A DNA stretch of 64,000 nucleotides from NCBI GenBank assembly GCA_030765055.1, contig CM060947.1, positions 257,873,773-257,937,772 on the forward strand. The letters run 5' to 3'. The notes below the pieces were generated by a model. It was not told the origin of the DNA. It did not search any database and worked only from the letters and a program-made list of their open reading frames with translations. A program made the position numbers and the translations under genes. This document shows positions 44,436 through 54,910 of the stretch, piece after piece. Position 1 is the first letter of the stretch. Each line of letters opens with the position of its first letter. Source of the stretch: Mantis religiosa. Taxonomy: Eukaryota; Arthropoda; Insecta; Mantodea; Mantidae.

Positions 44436-45566
44436 ATGGACGCGGCATTGGAAAAAATTTTGGAGAAGATGATGGAAATGAAGGCCGAATTAACAGAGAA
44501 GACGGAAGCGGCAAATAACGGCTTGGCCGCGGAACTGAAACAAATAAAGAGCGAATTGACCACGGAAATGAGGGCAGCGAACGACAGTCTGGCCACGGAA
44601 ATGAAGGAGGCGAACGAGGTCCTCGCCGCCAAATTTGAGGAACAGTTGGCCGGCATGAGGGATGACGTCACGAACCTGGGCAAGCGGATGGGTCAAGTAG
44701 ACGACCGCCTTTATGATTTAGAGGAAAAAGCCGACACTAACGCCAAGACCCTGAACGCCGTGGTGGAAGACGTAGAAGACCTTGCTAACCGCGTTAACAA
44801 CCTGGAGGGAAAGGCCGACAGCAGCGTCAAGTCCCTGAACGCCATGGTGGAGGACGTCGTCGGCAGGAAGCTGAAGGATTTGAAGGCCGACTCGCCGGGA
44901 CGCGACACAACATCTGCGCGCGTCAAACCTCCCAAGTATGACGGCGCGTCAACGTTTGAGGTCTTCCGCCGCCAGTTCGACACAGTGGCCAGGCACAACG
45001 GATGGTCACCGGAGGAGGAGGCCACACAGTTAATAGCCAGCCTACAGGGAAGAGCCGCGGAAGTCCTAAACGCGGTGCAGACGACGGCGGCGCCCAAGGA
45101 CATCTGGGAAGCCCTGGAGGATCGCTTCGGGAACCACCGCTTAGCCGCAGCATACCGCAGCCAGCTAAAGGCAAGGTCACAGCAGCCGGAGGAGACGCTG
45201 CAGGAGTTCGCCATTGCGATCGAGCAGCTGGCTAGCAAGGCCTTGGTTGACCTGCCACTGGAGTTTGTATCCCGGGAAGCCGCCTACAATTTTGTCGACG
45301 GGTTACGGGACACAGAGATTCGTCAGCGCCTAATGCTCGGGGAATATAAAACCATCCACGAGGCGCTGACAGCGGCATTAAGGATGGAGGCGGCCAAAAT
45401 AACATCCATCCCGACGTCGAGAACGAGGAGTGTCCGCTACGCCGGAGACAGAAGACCAGCTGAGGGACGCCGGCGGACACCTAGTGGCCTGTGTTGGGGG
45501 TGGGGACAGCCCGGACACCTGCAGAGCGACTGCCCACACCAGGAAGAGCAGCCGGGAAACGAGTAA
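44436..45566 (+). CDS. gag: Gypsy Gag protein
   Basis: 376 residues, from the first ATG after the primer site. Residues ~1-150 are a long charged region with heptad character (MMEMKAELTEKTEAANNGLA; repeated DLANRVNNLEGKA-like segments), predicted coiled coil. Residues ~165-310 are a retrotransposon capsid-type domain (FEVFRRQFDTVARHNGWSP, WEALEDRFGNHRLAAAY, LQEFAIAIEQLA). The C-terminal zinc knuckle reads CWGWGQPGHLQSDC: the second Cys of the CX2CX4HX4C motif is Trp at residue 356 (TGG at 45501-45503). Gag assembles the particle and binds element RNA (family knowledge); the Cys loss may impair RNA packaging. The stop TAA at 45564 is preceded by a slippery heptamer that leads to Pol. Confidence 0.92.
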   Translation: MDAALEKILEKMMEMKAELTEKTEAANNGLAAELKQIKSELTTEMRAANDSLATEMKEANEVLAAKFEEQLAGMRDDVTNLGKRMGQVDDRLYDLEEKADTNAKTLNAVVEDVEDLANRVNNLEGKADSSVKSLNAMVEDVVGRKLKDLKADSPGRDTTSARVKPPKYDGASTFEVFRRQFDTVARHNGWSPEEEATQLIASLQGRAAEVLNAVQTTAAPKDIWEALEDRFGNHRLAAAYRSQLKARSQQPEETLQEFAIAIEQLASKALVDLPLEFVSREAAYNFVDGLRDTEIRQRLMLGEYKTIHEALTAALRMEAAKITSIPTSRTRSVRYAGDRRPAEGRRRTPSGLCWGWGQPGHLQSDCPHQEEQPGNE

Positions 45567-48500
45567 GGGCCGTCGTGGAGAGGGGCACGTCGGCGCCATC
45601 ACCACCATCCCCTCGAGTGACACTGCGCGCCGTCATCCGACGTATGGATGACAGCCTCATCGCGGACGGTTGGATAAGAGGAAAGCCGTGCCGCGTGCTG
45701 GTGGACACCGGGGCGGCCGTGACCATCATCAGACCTGACGTGGCGAAGGGTTTGCCGACAAGGAAGCCAAGCCGGCCATACCAGCTTGTCACGGCATCGG
45801 GCGACACCTTGCCTGTGGAGAGGGAGGCCCTGCTGGAGCTGAACTTGGGACGGAGTGCCGTGCGTCTGTGGGTGTTCGTCGCGAAGGTGGCTGAGGAGGT
45901 GATTCTGGGACTGGATGCCCTCAGGAGCCACGAGGCGACGGTCGACGTCGGCAAGAAGGTCCTGCGGCTTAACGGAGAAGAGGTTATACTCCGTCAACCT
46001 GAAGAGCGCCTTGGAATTTGCAGGGTCGTCTTGGACGAAGACGTGGTTGTCCCCGCGAGGAGCGAGATGGTGGTGACGGCGCGACTGGAGGGCCAGAGAA
46101 CCTGGAACATGATGCTGGACCAGAAGACGCCTGTACACGGACTGTGTGTAGCCAGGACATTGCTGCCGTGCCGAGAGGAGGTGCCAGTGAGACTGCTAAA
46201 TCCAACGGACACCGATCACGACGTCCAGGCCGGGACGGAGTTGGGAACGTGTGAGCCCGTAGTGAGCGTAACAGCAATCGACAAGACACAGGAGCCGGCG
46301 CCGAAGAAACACCTGGGGCCCCGGCTAGAAGGCTTACTGGAGAGGGCGGCCGACCACCTGACCGCAGAACAGCTGGAGAAGGTTCGACAACTACTGAGGC
46401 GATACGAGCGCGTCTTCAGCCAAGGCGATAGTGACTACGGCCGCACGGACAAAGTGCTTCACCGCATCGACACCGGAGACGCCCGGCCTATTCGGCAACC
46501 ACATAGACGCGTTCCGCTGGCGAAGCAAGGGGCGGTACGAGACATGCTGGAGGACATGAGATCCAGGGGAGTGATTGAAGAGTCTGACAGCCCTTGGTGT
46601 TCCCCTGTAGTCTTGGTGACAAAGAAGAACGGCGAGCTGCGCTTCTGCGTAGACTACAGAAAGTTGAACGCCGTCACCCGGAAGGACTGTTTTCCCTTAC
46701 CCCGGATTGACGACACCCTGGACACGCTAGCTGGTGCACAGTGGTTCTCGACCCTGGACTTGAAGTCGGGCTACTGGCAGGTAGCTCTAGACCCGAGAGA
46801 CAAGGAGAAGACCGCATTCTCGACGGGCCAAGGGCTCTGGCAGTTCACGGTTATGCCCTTTGGCCTCTGCAACGCACCAGCTACCTTCCAGCGCCTTATG
46901 GAGTCAGTGATGAGAGGGCTAACTTACGATGCCTGCCTGCTATACCTGGACGACATCATCATCGTCGGGAAGACTTTTGAATATCACCTCGAGAATCTGA
47001 GTAAGGTGCTACAGAGACTGCAAGTGACCAACTTGAAGCTGAACGCGAAGAAGTGCCAGCTCTTCCGCAAGGAAGTTAACTACTTGGGCCACATAGTCTC
47101 GGCAACCGGAGTGGCCACAGACCCGGAGAAGACACAGGCTGTGAGAGATTGGCCTCGCCCAAAGGATAAGAAAGAATTGCGCAGTTTCCTGGGGCTGTGC
47201 AGTTATTACAGGCGCTTCATAAAGGGGTTCTCCAACATCGCAAAACCCCTCACCCGCCTGACAGAGGAACACCGGGCTTATGTGTGGACGGAGGACGCAG
47301 AAAACGCTTTCCAGCACCTAAAGGAGACCCTGTGCAGTGCTCCAATTTTGGGTTTCCCACAACCGGGTGGCGCCTTCATTGTGGACACCGACGCCAGCGA
47401 CCACTGCATTGGAGGTGTCCTATCGCAGATCCAGGATGGCCATGAGCGGGTGATAGCCTATTACAGCAAGACGCTATCCAAGGCAGAGAAGAACTACTGC
47501 GTCACCCGACGGGAGTTACTGGCGGTAGTAAAGACATTGGAGCACTTCCACAAGTACCTGTACGGTCAGCCATTCCACCTGAGGACTGACCATTCCGCCC
47601 TGACCTGGCTATTGAGCTTTAAGAACCTGGAAGGCCAGACAGCACGTTGGGTCCAGAGGCTGCAGGAGTACGACTTCACCTCGGAACATCGTAGAGGTAA
47701 GAGCCACGGTAACGCAGACGCCATGTCCCGAAGACCCTGTCCAGAAGAGTGCGGCCAGTGCACAAGAGTGGAAGAGAAGGAGCGTGCCGCAGCAGTCCGA
47801 GCAGTTGTGGCAGTGCCTGCGGACGGTTGGGATAGCGCAGGCCTGAGGAGGGAGCAGCTGGCGGACGCAGACTTGGGGCCACTCTTGAGGGAAGTGGAGG
47901 CAGGGACAAGACCAACCTGGGAGGATATCGCACCAAGGAGCGCCACCTACAAGTCGTACTGGGCCCAATGGGACTCGTTGAAGATCAGAGAGGGCGTGCT
48001 GTTCCGGGTATGGGAATCACCCGATGGGAAGACGCAGAGAGAGCAGTTGGTACTTCCCCGGAGTAAGGTCCCGGAAGTCCTGGAGGAAGTACACGCCGGT
48101 ACTTCGGGAGGACACCTGGGAGCGAACCGAACGATTGACAAACTACGGCAGCGCTACTACTGGCTGAGGCTCCGAGCAGATGCTGAGAGATGGTGCCGTC
48201 AGTGCCACGTGTGCGCGGCGAGTCGCGGCCCCCAGACTAGGAGCCGGGGTCGCATGCAGCAGTACAACGTCGGAGCGCCATTCGAACGGCTCGCCGTTGA
48301 CATTGCTGGACCGTTCCCAGTTTCCGACCGAGGCAACAAGTACCTAATGGTGGTCGTGGACTACTTCACCAAGTGGCCGGAGGTGTATGCCATCCCAAAC
48401 CAAGAGGCAAAGACAATCACAGACTGCCTCGTGGAGCAAGTGTTCTGTCGATTTGGGGTGCCGTTAGAGCTACACAGTGACCAGGGTACCAACTTTGAGT

Positions 48501-49141
48501 CCAACCTAATGAAGGAGGCATTACAAAGGCTTGGGGTGAACAAGACTCGCACTACGCCTCTACATCCCCAATCGGACGGCATGGTCGAAAGGTACATCAA
48601 GACCTTAGAGGAACACCTGAGGAAAGTCGTGGCCAGCCATCAGCGAGACTGGGACGTCAAGGTGCCACTGTTCTTGCTGGCCTATCGCTCGTCTACACAC
48701 GACACAACTGGGATGACGCCAGCCAGCTTAATGTTCGGCCGAGAGTTACGCCTCCCTTGTGACCTGGCTTTTGGAAGCCCTCCGGAAGCGAAACAGCCAG
48801 CGACCGAGTATGTGGAGAACTTGGTGGACCATCTCCACAACATGCACGAGATGGCTCGCCAGAACATCCAGAAGGCGAGCGACCGCATGAAGACCAGGTA
48901 TGACAGGCAAGCCAACAGCCAAGGGTTCCAGCAAGGTGACCTGGTCTGGTTGTACCGTCCTACCCGGACCAAGGGACGCTGCCCGAAGCTCCAGCAGCCA
49001 TGGCAAGGACCGTACCGGGTTGTGAAGAGGATCAACGACGTGGTCTACCGCATCCAGAAGGTTCCCCGAGGAAAGATGTTGGTGGTACACCTGGATCGAC
49101 TAGCCCGCTACGATGGTGCTGTTCGGGACGACCAGCTTTGA
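45491..49141 (+). CDS. pol: Gypsy Pol polyprotein (protease, RT, RNase H, integrase)
   Basis: Open frame of 1216 codons in the -1 frame relative to gag; true synthesis is probably as a Gag-Pol fusion from the slip site at 45554, so the first ~23 codons are not separately used. Aspartic protease: LVDTGAAVT (DTG at 72-74). Reverse transcriptase: FCVDYRKLN, FSTLDLKSGYWQV, MPFGLCNAPATFQ and the catalytic YLDD (485-488). RNase H: Asp in VDTDASD (634), RRELLAV, RTDHSAL, GNADAMSR. Integrase: zinc-binding His868, His875 and the CRQCHVC cysteines, then a DD35E core at Asp937, Asp997 and Glu1033. A GPY/F-type module (WQGPYRVVKRI, VHLDRL) closes the protein. No stop or missing catalytic residue was seen. 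Confidence 0.95.
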   Translation: MLGVGTARTPAERLPTPGRAAGKRVRAVVERGTSAPSPPSPRVTLRAVIRRMDDSLIADGWIRGKPCRVLVDTGAAVTIIRPDVAKGLPTRKPSRPYQLVTASGDTLPVEREALLELNLGRSAVRLWVFVAKVAEEVILGLDALRSHEATVDVGKKVLRLNGEEVILRQPEERLGICRVVLDEDVVVPARSEMVVTARLEGQRTWNMMLDQKTPVHGLCVARTLLPCREEVPVRLLNPTDTDHDVQAGTELGTCEPVVSVTAIDKTQEPAPKKHLGPRLEGLLERAADHLTAEQLEKVRQLLRRYERVFSQGDSDYGRTDKVLHRIDTGDARPIRQPHRRVPLAKQGAVRDMLEDMRSRGVIEESDSPWCSPVVLVTKKNGELRFCVDYRKLNAVTRKDCFPLPRIDDTLDTLAGAQWFSTLDLKSGYWQVALDPRDKEKTAFSTGQGLWQFTVMPFGLCNAPATFQRLMESVMRGLTYDACLLYLDDIIIVGKTFEYHLENLSKVLQRLQVTNLKLNAKKCQLFRKEVNYLGHIVSATGVATDPEKTQAVRDWPRPKDKKELRSFLGLCSYYRRFIKGFSNIAKPLTRLTEEHRAYVWTEDAENAFQHLKETLCSAPILGFPQPGGAFIVDTDASDHCIGGVLSQIQDGHERVIAYYSKTLSKAEKNYCVTRRELLAVVKTLEHFHKYLYGQPFHLRTDHSALTWLLSFKNLEGQTARWVQRLQEYDFTSEHRRGKSHGNADAMSRRPCPEECGQCTRVEEKERAAAVRAVVAVPADGWDSAGLRREQLADADLGPLLREVEAGTRPTWEDIAPRSATYKSYWAQWDSLKIREGVLFRVWESPDGKTQREQLVLPRSKVPEVLEEVHAGTSGGHLGANRTIDKLRQRYYWLRLRADAERWCRQCHVCAASRGPQTRSRGRMQQYNVGAPFERLAVDIAGPFPVSDRGNKYLMVVVDYFTKWPEVYAIPNQEAKTITDCLVEQVFCRFGVPLELHSDQGTNFESNLMKEALQRLGVNKTRTTPLHPQSDGMVERYIKTLEEHLRKVVASHQRDWDVKVPLFLLAYRSSTHDTTGMTPASLMFGRELRLPCDLAFGSPPEAKQPATEYVENLVDHLHNMHEMARQNIQKASDRMKTRYDRQANSQGFQQGDLVWLYRPTRTKGRCPKLQQPWQGPYRVVKRINDVVYRIQKVPRGKMLVVHLDRLARYDGAVRDDQL
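45554..45614 (+). promoter_or_regulatory. predicted -1 ribosomal frameshift signal between gag and pol
   Basis: In the gag frame the last codons before the stop contain the heptamer G GGA AAC (45554-45560), a classic X XXY YYZ slippery site. A -1 slip there enters the pol frame exactly (continuing RVRAVVERG). A 6-bp stem GAGGGG/CCCCTC (45580-45585 with 45609-45614) begins about 20 nt downstream. The heptamer and frames are seen directly; function is inferred. Confidence 0.75.
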
Positions 49142-49152
49142 GGAGGGAGCAG
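49140..49152 (+). promoter_or_regulatory. polypurine tract
   Basis: GAGGAGGGAGCAG immediately upstream of the 3' LTR, overlapping the pol stop codon; expected primer for plus-strand DNA synthesis. Confidence 0.75.
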
Positions 49153-49604
49153 TGTCACCCAATTAGCGGTAGGCATGAGGCCCACAGCTGTGAGGCCACG
49201 CCTCCCATTAGTCTCTGTCACTGACTGAGGAGTGGTTAGGGAAGGGTCGCTTGTCCCTAGGCCCTTCTCTCCCCTTCTTCTGCCCTCCGGAACTTTCGTG
49301 GTGGAAACCAGAGACTTCTAGAAGAACGGTGACATTCCTATAAAAAAGGGTTTCAGAGAGACAGGCAGTCAGTGTTTGACGTGCTAGCGAAGGACGTGTT
49401 AATGAACGAGAAGACTGTGCGTGCATCGGAGTTTACGTAATCGCGAGTACAAGGAAATTGTAACGGACGAACTGGTGAATTGTAATTGTGTGCAGCACGT
49501 AATTCTGTGTAATTGGCAAGTGTTAAACTGTAAGTCGGTGGAAATAAAGAACATTTTTGAGTGGTGAAATTGGACTTTTCATTTCACGAACCCACAAAGT
49601 CACA
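49153..49604 (+). repeat. 3' LTR of the Gypsy element
   Basis: 452 bp, read as identical to the 5' LTR; AATAAA at 49543 would serve as the poly(A) signal. Followed by the duplicated ATAC. Confidence 0.95.
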
Positions 49605-49608
49605 ATAC

Positions 49609-50889
49609 GATTGTTTCTAATCCCTGAGCTAGTACTTTGGCGTCCGTTGTGTTGATGAAAACACTACAGAGGTAATATTCCAAACCCATCCGTTGCTTAT
49701 GTAAACAAGAACACAAAAACAATAATACGCTGGCATTAGCGGTAGACAGGTACTTATGGCGTTCACGTAACTCATCCTTTCTGTTAATATTCATGTAAAT
49801 CGGATCAGCGTTCTGCAAATGCCCCTTTACCATAGGTCAAGTGTGCCGATTTGTTGGTTCTCTAATTGGCTGTAAACAAACAACCGCGATTCACCATAAG
49901 TTCTTTCATTCCACAGCAGATATATTGAGGTAATTGCAAAGGTATAATAGGCAATTTAAAGCAAATTCGTTCACCAGTCTGTGTTTTATTGCGGCTTACC
50001 AGCGGGTATTTAATTCACCCCAAAAACTCGATACGGTTTGGGGAGAAAGAACGACCCTGTTCAGTTTCGCTTGCACACACCGAGATACCGAAATGTTCTA
50101 CTCACATGGAAAGTGAATATAAATATATCAAAGAAAAGTTCATTTCAAGCGTCTTTTGTTAAGCAACGGCTCCGAAGAAAATTGTTTCACATGGAACAGA
50201 AGGTCCGCTTATACAGCGTCGATACTCACTTTTTCTTACAAGGAATGCGCGACCAACTTTCACTCGAAATACAAAATTTGAAGTAACTTACTTTCAGATT
50301 ATTTCTGCTTTCTTATACTGGTCTGGTAAATAGAGGAAGTATTGCATGATACTCAAACTGTGCTTCAATATTTTAATGGAAATTAACGTTTAGGGGTCTC
50401 CTAAACTCGATAAAAATAATATTGGGCAGTATTTTACCAAAATAAATCCATGGATTCAGTAGGAATCGTATGATTTGAACAACCCTCATGTCTACAAAGT
50501 ACAGAACGATTCCTTACCATTTTTGCGTGCATATGTGTATATGCAGTAATCGAAAAATGACACGTATAGTTCAATATATTGCAAAGTAATTACACAAAGC
50601 GTTTGTTTTTAAATCACTACCTAAACTAAAGCTTACATACAAAATCAAACATAATGTTTGGTTATACGGATAATTATTTTGAAAGTTATAAATAAAATAC
50701 TAATATAACGCCATATTTAATCCAGAGAGACCACAACACATGTTACACTTATACGCAAAGAGGCCATAACTAAACAATAAATACACATTATATAAAAATA
50801 AACAAGCCCTTTTATAAATTTACCTGAAGTATCCTCAGAAGTCCTCTTTATTTTGGATAATCATTGCATAATTTATAAGTTGCGCCCCC
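49609..50889. other. intronic sequence, nothing recognised
   Basis: No gene or repeat family named; 82-codon frame at 50038..50286 lacks support. Confidence 0.35.
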
Positions 50890-52345
50890 TCTATGGCATA
50901 TAGGTGGTGTGTGCTTCATCTTCAAGACACTCCAAGTCGAATCTTGGTCAGGCTGGTGAAGTTTCTTCCGGGGTTTTCTCTTATGAATGTCTGACAAACC
51001 TGTACTCTATGTACCCTGTACTCATTTGAACATCATTTCATTCATCGTCCGATAGGACTTAACGTTGGAGGTTTACTCTTATCCTGAAAGATGAATGTCT
51101 GATAACTCTAAGCTCTATATACCCTGTACTCATTTGAACATCATTTCATTCATCGTCCGATATGGCCCAAAGATTGAGGTTTCCTCTTATAGTGGAAGCT
51201 GAATGACAGCTAACTCTAAGCTCTATGTACCCTGTACTTATTTGAACATCATTTCATTCATCATCCGATATAACTTAACGTTGAAGGTTTTGTCTTATCC
51301 TGAAAGATGAATGCCTGGTAACTCTAAGCTCTGTGTACCCTGTACTCATTTGAACATCATTTCATTCGTCATCCGATATGACAACGTTGTAGGTTTTGTC
51401 TTATCCTGAAAGATGAATGCCTGGTAACCCTAAGCTCCATGTACCCTGTACTCATTGGAACATCATTTCATTCATCACCCGATATGACTTAACGTTGTAG
51501 GTTTTGTCTTATCCTGAAAGATGAATGCCTGGTAACTCTAAGCTCCGTGTACGCTGTACTCATTTGAACATCATTTCATTCATCATCCGATATGACTTAA
51601 CGTTGAAGGGTTTGTCTTATCCTGAAAGATGAATGTCTGGTAACTGTAAGCTCTATGTACGCTGTACTAATTTGAACATCATTTCATTCATCGTCCGATA
51701 TGACTTAAGGTTGGAGGTTTTCTCTTATCCTGAAAGATGGATGTCTGGTAACTCTAAGTTCGATGTACCCTGTAGTTATTTGAACGACCATTTCATTTGT
51801 CTTCCGATATGACTTATCGTTGAAGGTTTTCCCTTATTCTGAAAGATGAGTGTGTGGTAACTCTAAATTCTGTTTACCCTGTACTCATTTGAACATTATT
51901 TCGTTCATCTTTCGATAGGATTTAACGTAGGAAGTTTTCCCTTATGCTAAAACATGAATGTGTGGTAACTCTAAACTCTGTTTACCCTGTACTCATTTGA
52001 ACATTATTTCATTCATCGTCCGATAGGATTTAACGCAGGAAGTTTTCCCTTATGCTAAAAGATGAATGTGTGGTAACTCTAAACTCTGTTTACCCTGTAC
52101 TCATTTGAACATTATTTCATTCATCGTCCGATAGGATTTAACGTAGGAAGTTTTCCCTTATGCTAAAAGATGAATGTGTGGTAACTCTAAACTCTGTTTA
52201 CCCTGTACTCATTTGAACATTATTTCATTCATCGTCCGATAGGATTTAACGTAGGAAGTTTTCCCTTATGCTGAAAGATGAATGTGTGCTATCTCTAAAC
52301 TCTATGTATAGTGTACTCATTTGAACATCATTTTCATTCATCGTG
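50890..52345 (+). repeat. SINE-A tail array B, one tRNA-like head followed by ~13 tail units
   Basis: Begins with a diverged SINE-A head (GGTGGTGTGTGCTTCATCTT, B-box-like AAGTCGAATCT, GTTTCTTCCGGGGTTTTCTC). It continues with about 13 units of ~111 bp (TAACTCTAAGCTCTATGTAC, CCTGTACTCATTTGAACATC, TTTCATTCATCGTCCGATAT, GACTTAACGTTGGAGG). Four units between 51840 and 52260 share private variants (ACTCTGTTTACCCTG, TTAACGTAGGAAG) and are near-identical, so the array grew again locally. Confidence 0.92.
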
Positions 52346-53269
52346 TGATGTGGCAATGTTGAAGGCCTTTAGTGTTATTAGAGTAAATTCCTCCACGGAA
52401 GTTATTTTTGCATGGAACATTTCTCTTTTTCTTTTCATCTCCAGAATTATATTGGAGGCTGGTCTGTGTAGACCTTTGAAACTTGTCGTCTGTTTTTAAG
52501 TGTTTCTAGCACAATCCCTATAAGCCAAGGGATATAAGGACCTGTTGTTGGAGGCTGAGCTGCGGTAACCCTGTACTAGTCCAGTATTGGTGTGTAAGCA
52601 AGAGGGTGTCGTTCGATTCCCTTCGTGTAGAAGGCGAGGCGCGTTAGTAAGCCGTACAGCCAATATTTGTACGACGGTGGTTTTCCCTTGGAGAGCTATT
52701 GATCGTTAAAGTTATTAAGCTAATGTGATGAATTTCCTGGAACAAATGACCACCTGACCTGCATTATCGTCAACACGTCACGTAAATTAGTTCAGACAAC
52801 CAAAACCTTTCTTGGAAGGATACGGCAGTCAAAGTACTCAGCTGTAATTTATTTGATTAATACATTAAGAGAATTAAACGAACCACACGTCAGACTTCAA
52901 CTGTTCTGAAAGTGTCTTATATGAACTACAATTCCAAGAATAGAACAATTTGAAAGTATTGAAGCCACATCTTTATTCTTACTTAACAGGCAGTAGAGCT
53001 CCGTAGCTGAAGTAGGTGATCAGCCCTTTTCAGACATGTGTATAGCAATTCAATATGTTAATAAAGATACTTCGGAAATGGCTTGTGCCACAAATATATA
53101 TATATATATAAAATATTTCGAGTTTTAAAGATATGCCGAGATATAAAACGTTCAACGTATAATTTTGGTATATATTTAATTTGTATGGTAACCACCAGAA
53201 ATGTGTGTATTTAATGAAAAGAACGACCTTCCATGTAAAATTTGTTTCCTGTGGAAGAAATTTCTTAAA
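52346..53269. other. spacer between the two opposed SINE-tail arrays
   Basis: Unique-looking sequence. It has a possible tRNA-like remnant near 52555-52640 (TGTCGTTCGATTCCC) and a short (TA)n at about 53093-53110. Confidence 0.4.
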
Positions 53270-54910
53270 AGTCCAACGTCATCACATCGAAAGATGAATG
53301 AAATAATGTTCAAGTGGGTACAGGGTACATAGAGCTTAGAGTTATCAGCCTATCCGCTATCTTTCAAGAATGGGAAAACCTCCAACGTTAAATTATACCG
53401 GACGATGAATGAAATGATGTTCAAATAAGTAGAGGGTAGATAGAGCTTAGAGTTACCTGTCATTCAACTTCCACGATAAGAGAAAATCTCTAGCCATAAG
53501 TCACATCGGACGATAAATGAAATGATGTTCAAATGAGTACAGGGTACATATAGCTTAGAGTTACCAGACATTTATCTTTCAGGATACCGAAAATCACCAA
53601 CGTTAGGCCATATCGGACGATGAATGAAATGATGTTCAAATAAGTACAGGGTACAAAGAACTTGGAGTTAACAGACATTTATACTTCAGGATAAGAGAAA
53701 ACCTCCAACGTTGTCATATCGGACGATAAATGAGATAACGTTCAAATGAGTGCAGGTTACATGCAGCTTAAATTTACCATATATCGATCTTTCAGAATAA
53801 GAAAAAACTTCCAATGTTGTCACATCTGAAGATAAATGAAATGATGTTCATATGGGCACAGGGAACATAGACCTCAAACTTACCAGATATCCATCTTTTA
53901 GAATAAGAAAGAACCTCCAAAGTTGTCATATTGGCCGACGAATGAAGTGATGTTCAAAGGGGACAGGGTACACAGAGCTTAGAGTTACCAGACATTTATG
54001 AGAAAACCTTCAGCATTAAGTCATATCGGACGATACTTGAAATGATGTCCACATGTGTAAAGGGTAAATAGAGCTCAAAGTTTACATATATCAATCTTTC
54101 AGAATTAGAAAAAACCTCCAACGTTCTTATATCGGACGATATGAAATGATGTTCAAATGAGTACATGAAACTTATAGCTTAGAGTTACCAGACATTCATC
54201 TTTCAGGGTAAAGGAAAACCTTCAACGTTAACACCGGACGATGAATAAAATGATGTTCAAATAAGTACAGAGTACATAGAGCATAAATTTTCCAGATATA
54301 CATCTCTCAGAATAAGAAAAGATCTCCAAAGTTGTCATATCAGACGATGAATGAAGTGATGTTCAAATGAGTACATGATACATAGAGCTTAGAGTTACCA
54401 GACCTTCATCTTTCAGGTTAAAATAAAACCTCTAACGTTAAGTCATATCGGACGGTGAATGAAATGATGTTCATATGAGTACACGATACATAGAGCTTAG
54501 AGTTAGCAGACATTCATCTTTCAGGGTAAGGGAAAACCTCCAACGTTATATCATATCGTATGATGAATTATATGATGCTCAAATGAGTACAGGGTACATA
54601 GAGCATCGCTTTACCACACATTCATCTTTCAGGATAAGGGAAAGCCTTCAGTGCTAAATCATACCGGACGATGAATGAAATGAATTTCAAATGAGGACAC
54701 GATACATGGAGATTAGAATTACCAGGCGTTCATTTTCAAGATAAGGGAAAACATTCAACGATGAATGAAATGATGTTTAAATCAGTACAGGGTACATAGA
54801 GCTCAACATCCACCGTTAAGTCATATAATTTTTATCCGGACCGAGATTTGAACTCCGTGCATGTTAAACAACAGAAGCGCTACCACCTCTCTACAGATGC
54901 GGGAACCGTA
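53270..54910 (-). repeat. SINE-A tail array C, ~15 units ending in a tRNA-like head
   Basis: Minus-oriented ~105-108-bp tail units (GACGATGAATGAAATGATGT, CAAATGAGTACAGGGTACAT) from 53275. At 54840-54905 they end in a head-like sequence whose complement contains GAGGTGGTAGCGCTTCTG and the B-box-like GAGTTCAAATCTC. Units are more diverged than in array A and several are shortened. Confidence 0.9.

Larger units (their letters stand above)
43935..49604 (+). mobile_element. complete Ty3/Gypsy LTR retrotransposon, 5670 bp, apparently intact
   Basis: Two 452-bp LTRs (43935..44386, 49153..49604) that I read as identical, 4-bp target duplication ATAC (43931-43934, 49605-49608), tRNA-Leu-like primer site, polypurine tract, gag and pol in overlapping frames with protease, RT, RNase H and integrase in the Gypsy order, and no envelope gene. 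Both reading frames are uninterrupted. Identical LTRs mean recent insertion. The only suspicious change is in the Gag zinc knuckle. GC content is visibly higher than the surrounding intron, as expected of a coding element. Confidence 0.95.

Noticed and set aside
44711..45238. Long antisense frames under the Gypsy gag/pol
   Set aside because: GC-rich coding region produces antisense frames; sense frames carry all recognised domains.
45402..49141. Possible retroviral envelope or third ORF in the Gypsy element
   Set aside because: pol ends 11 bp before the 3' LTR; there is no room for an env gene.
52555..52640. Fourth SINE family with tRNA-like B-box
   Set aside because: Only one copy and a weak A-box; insufficient to call.
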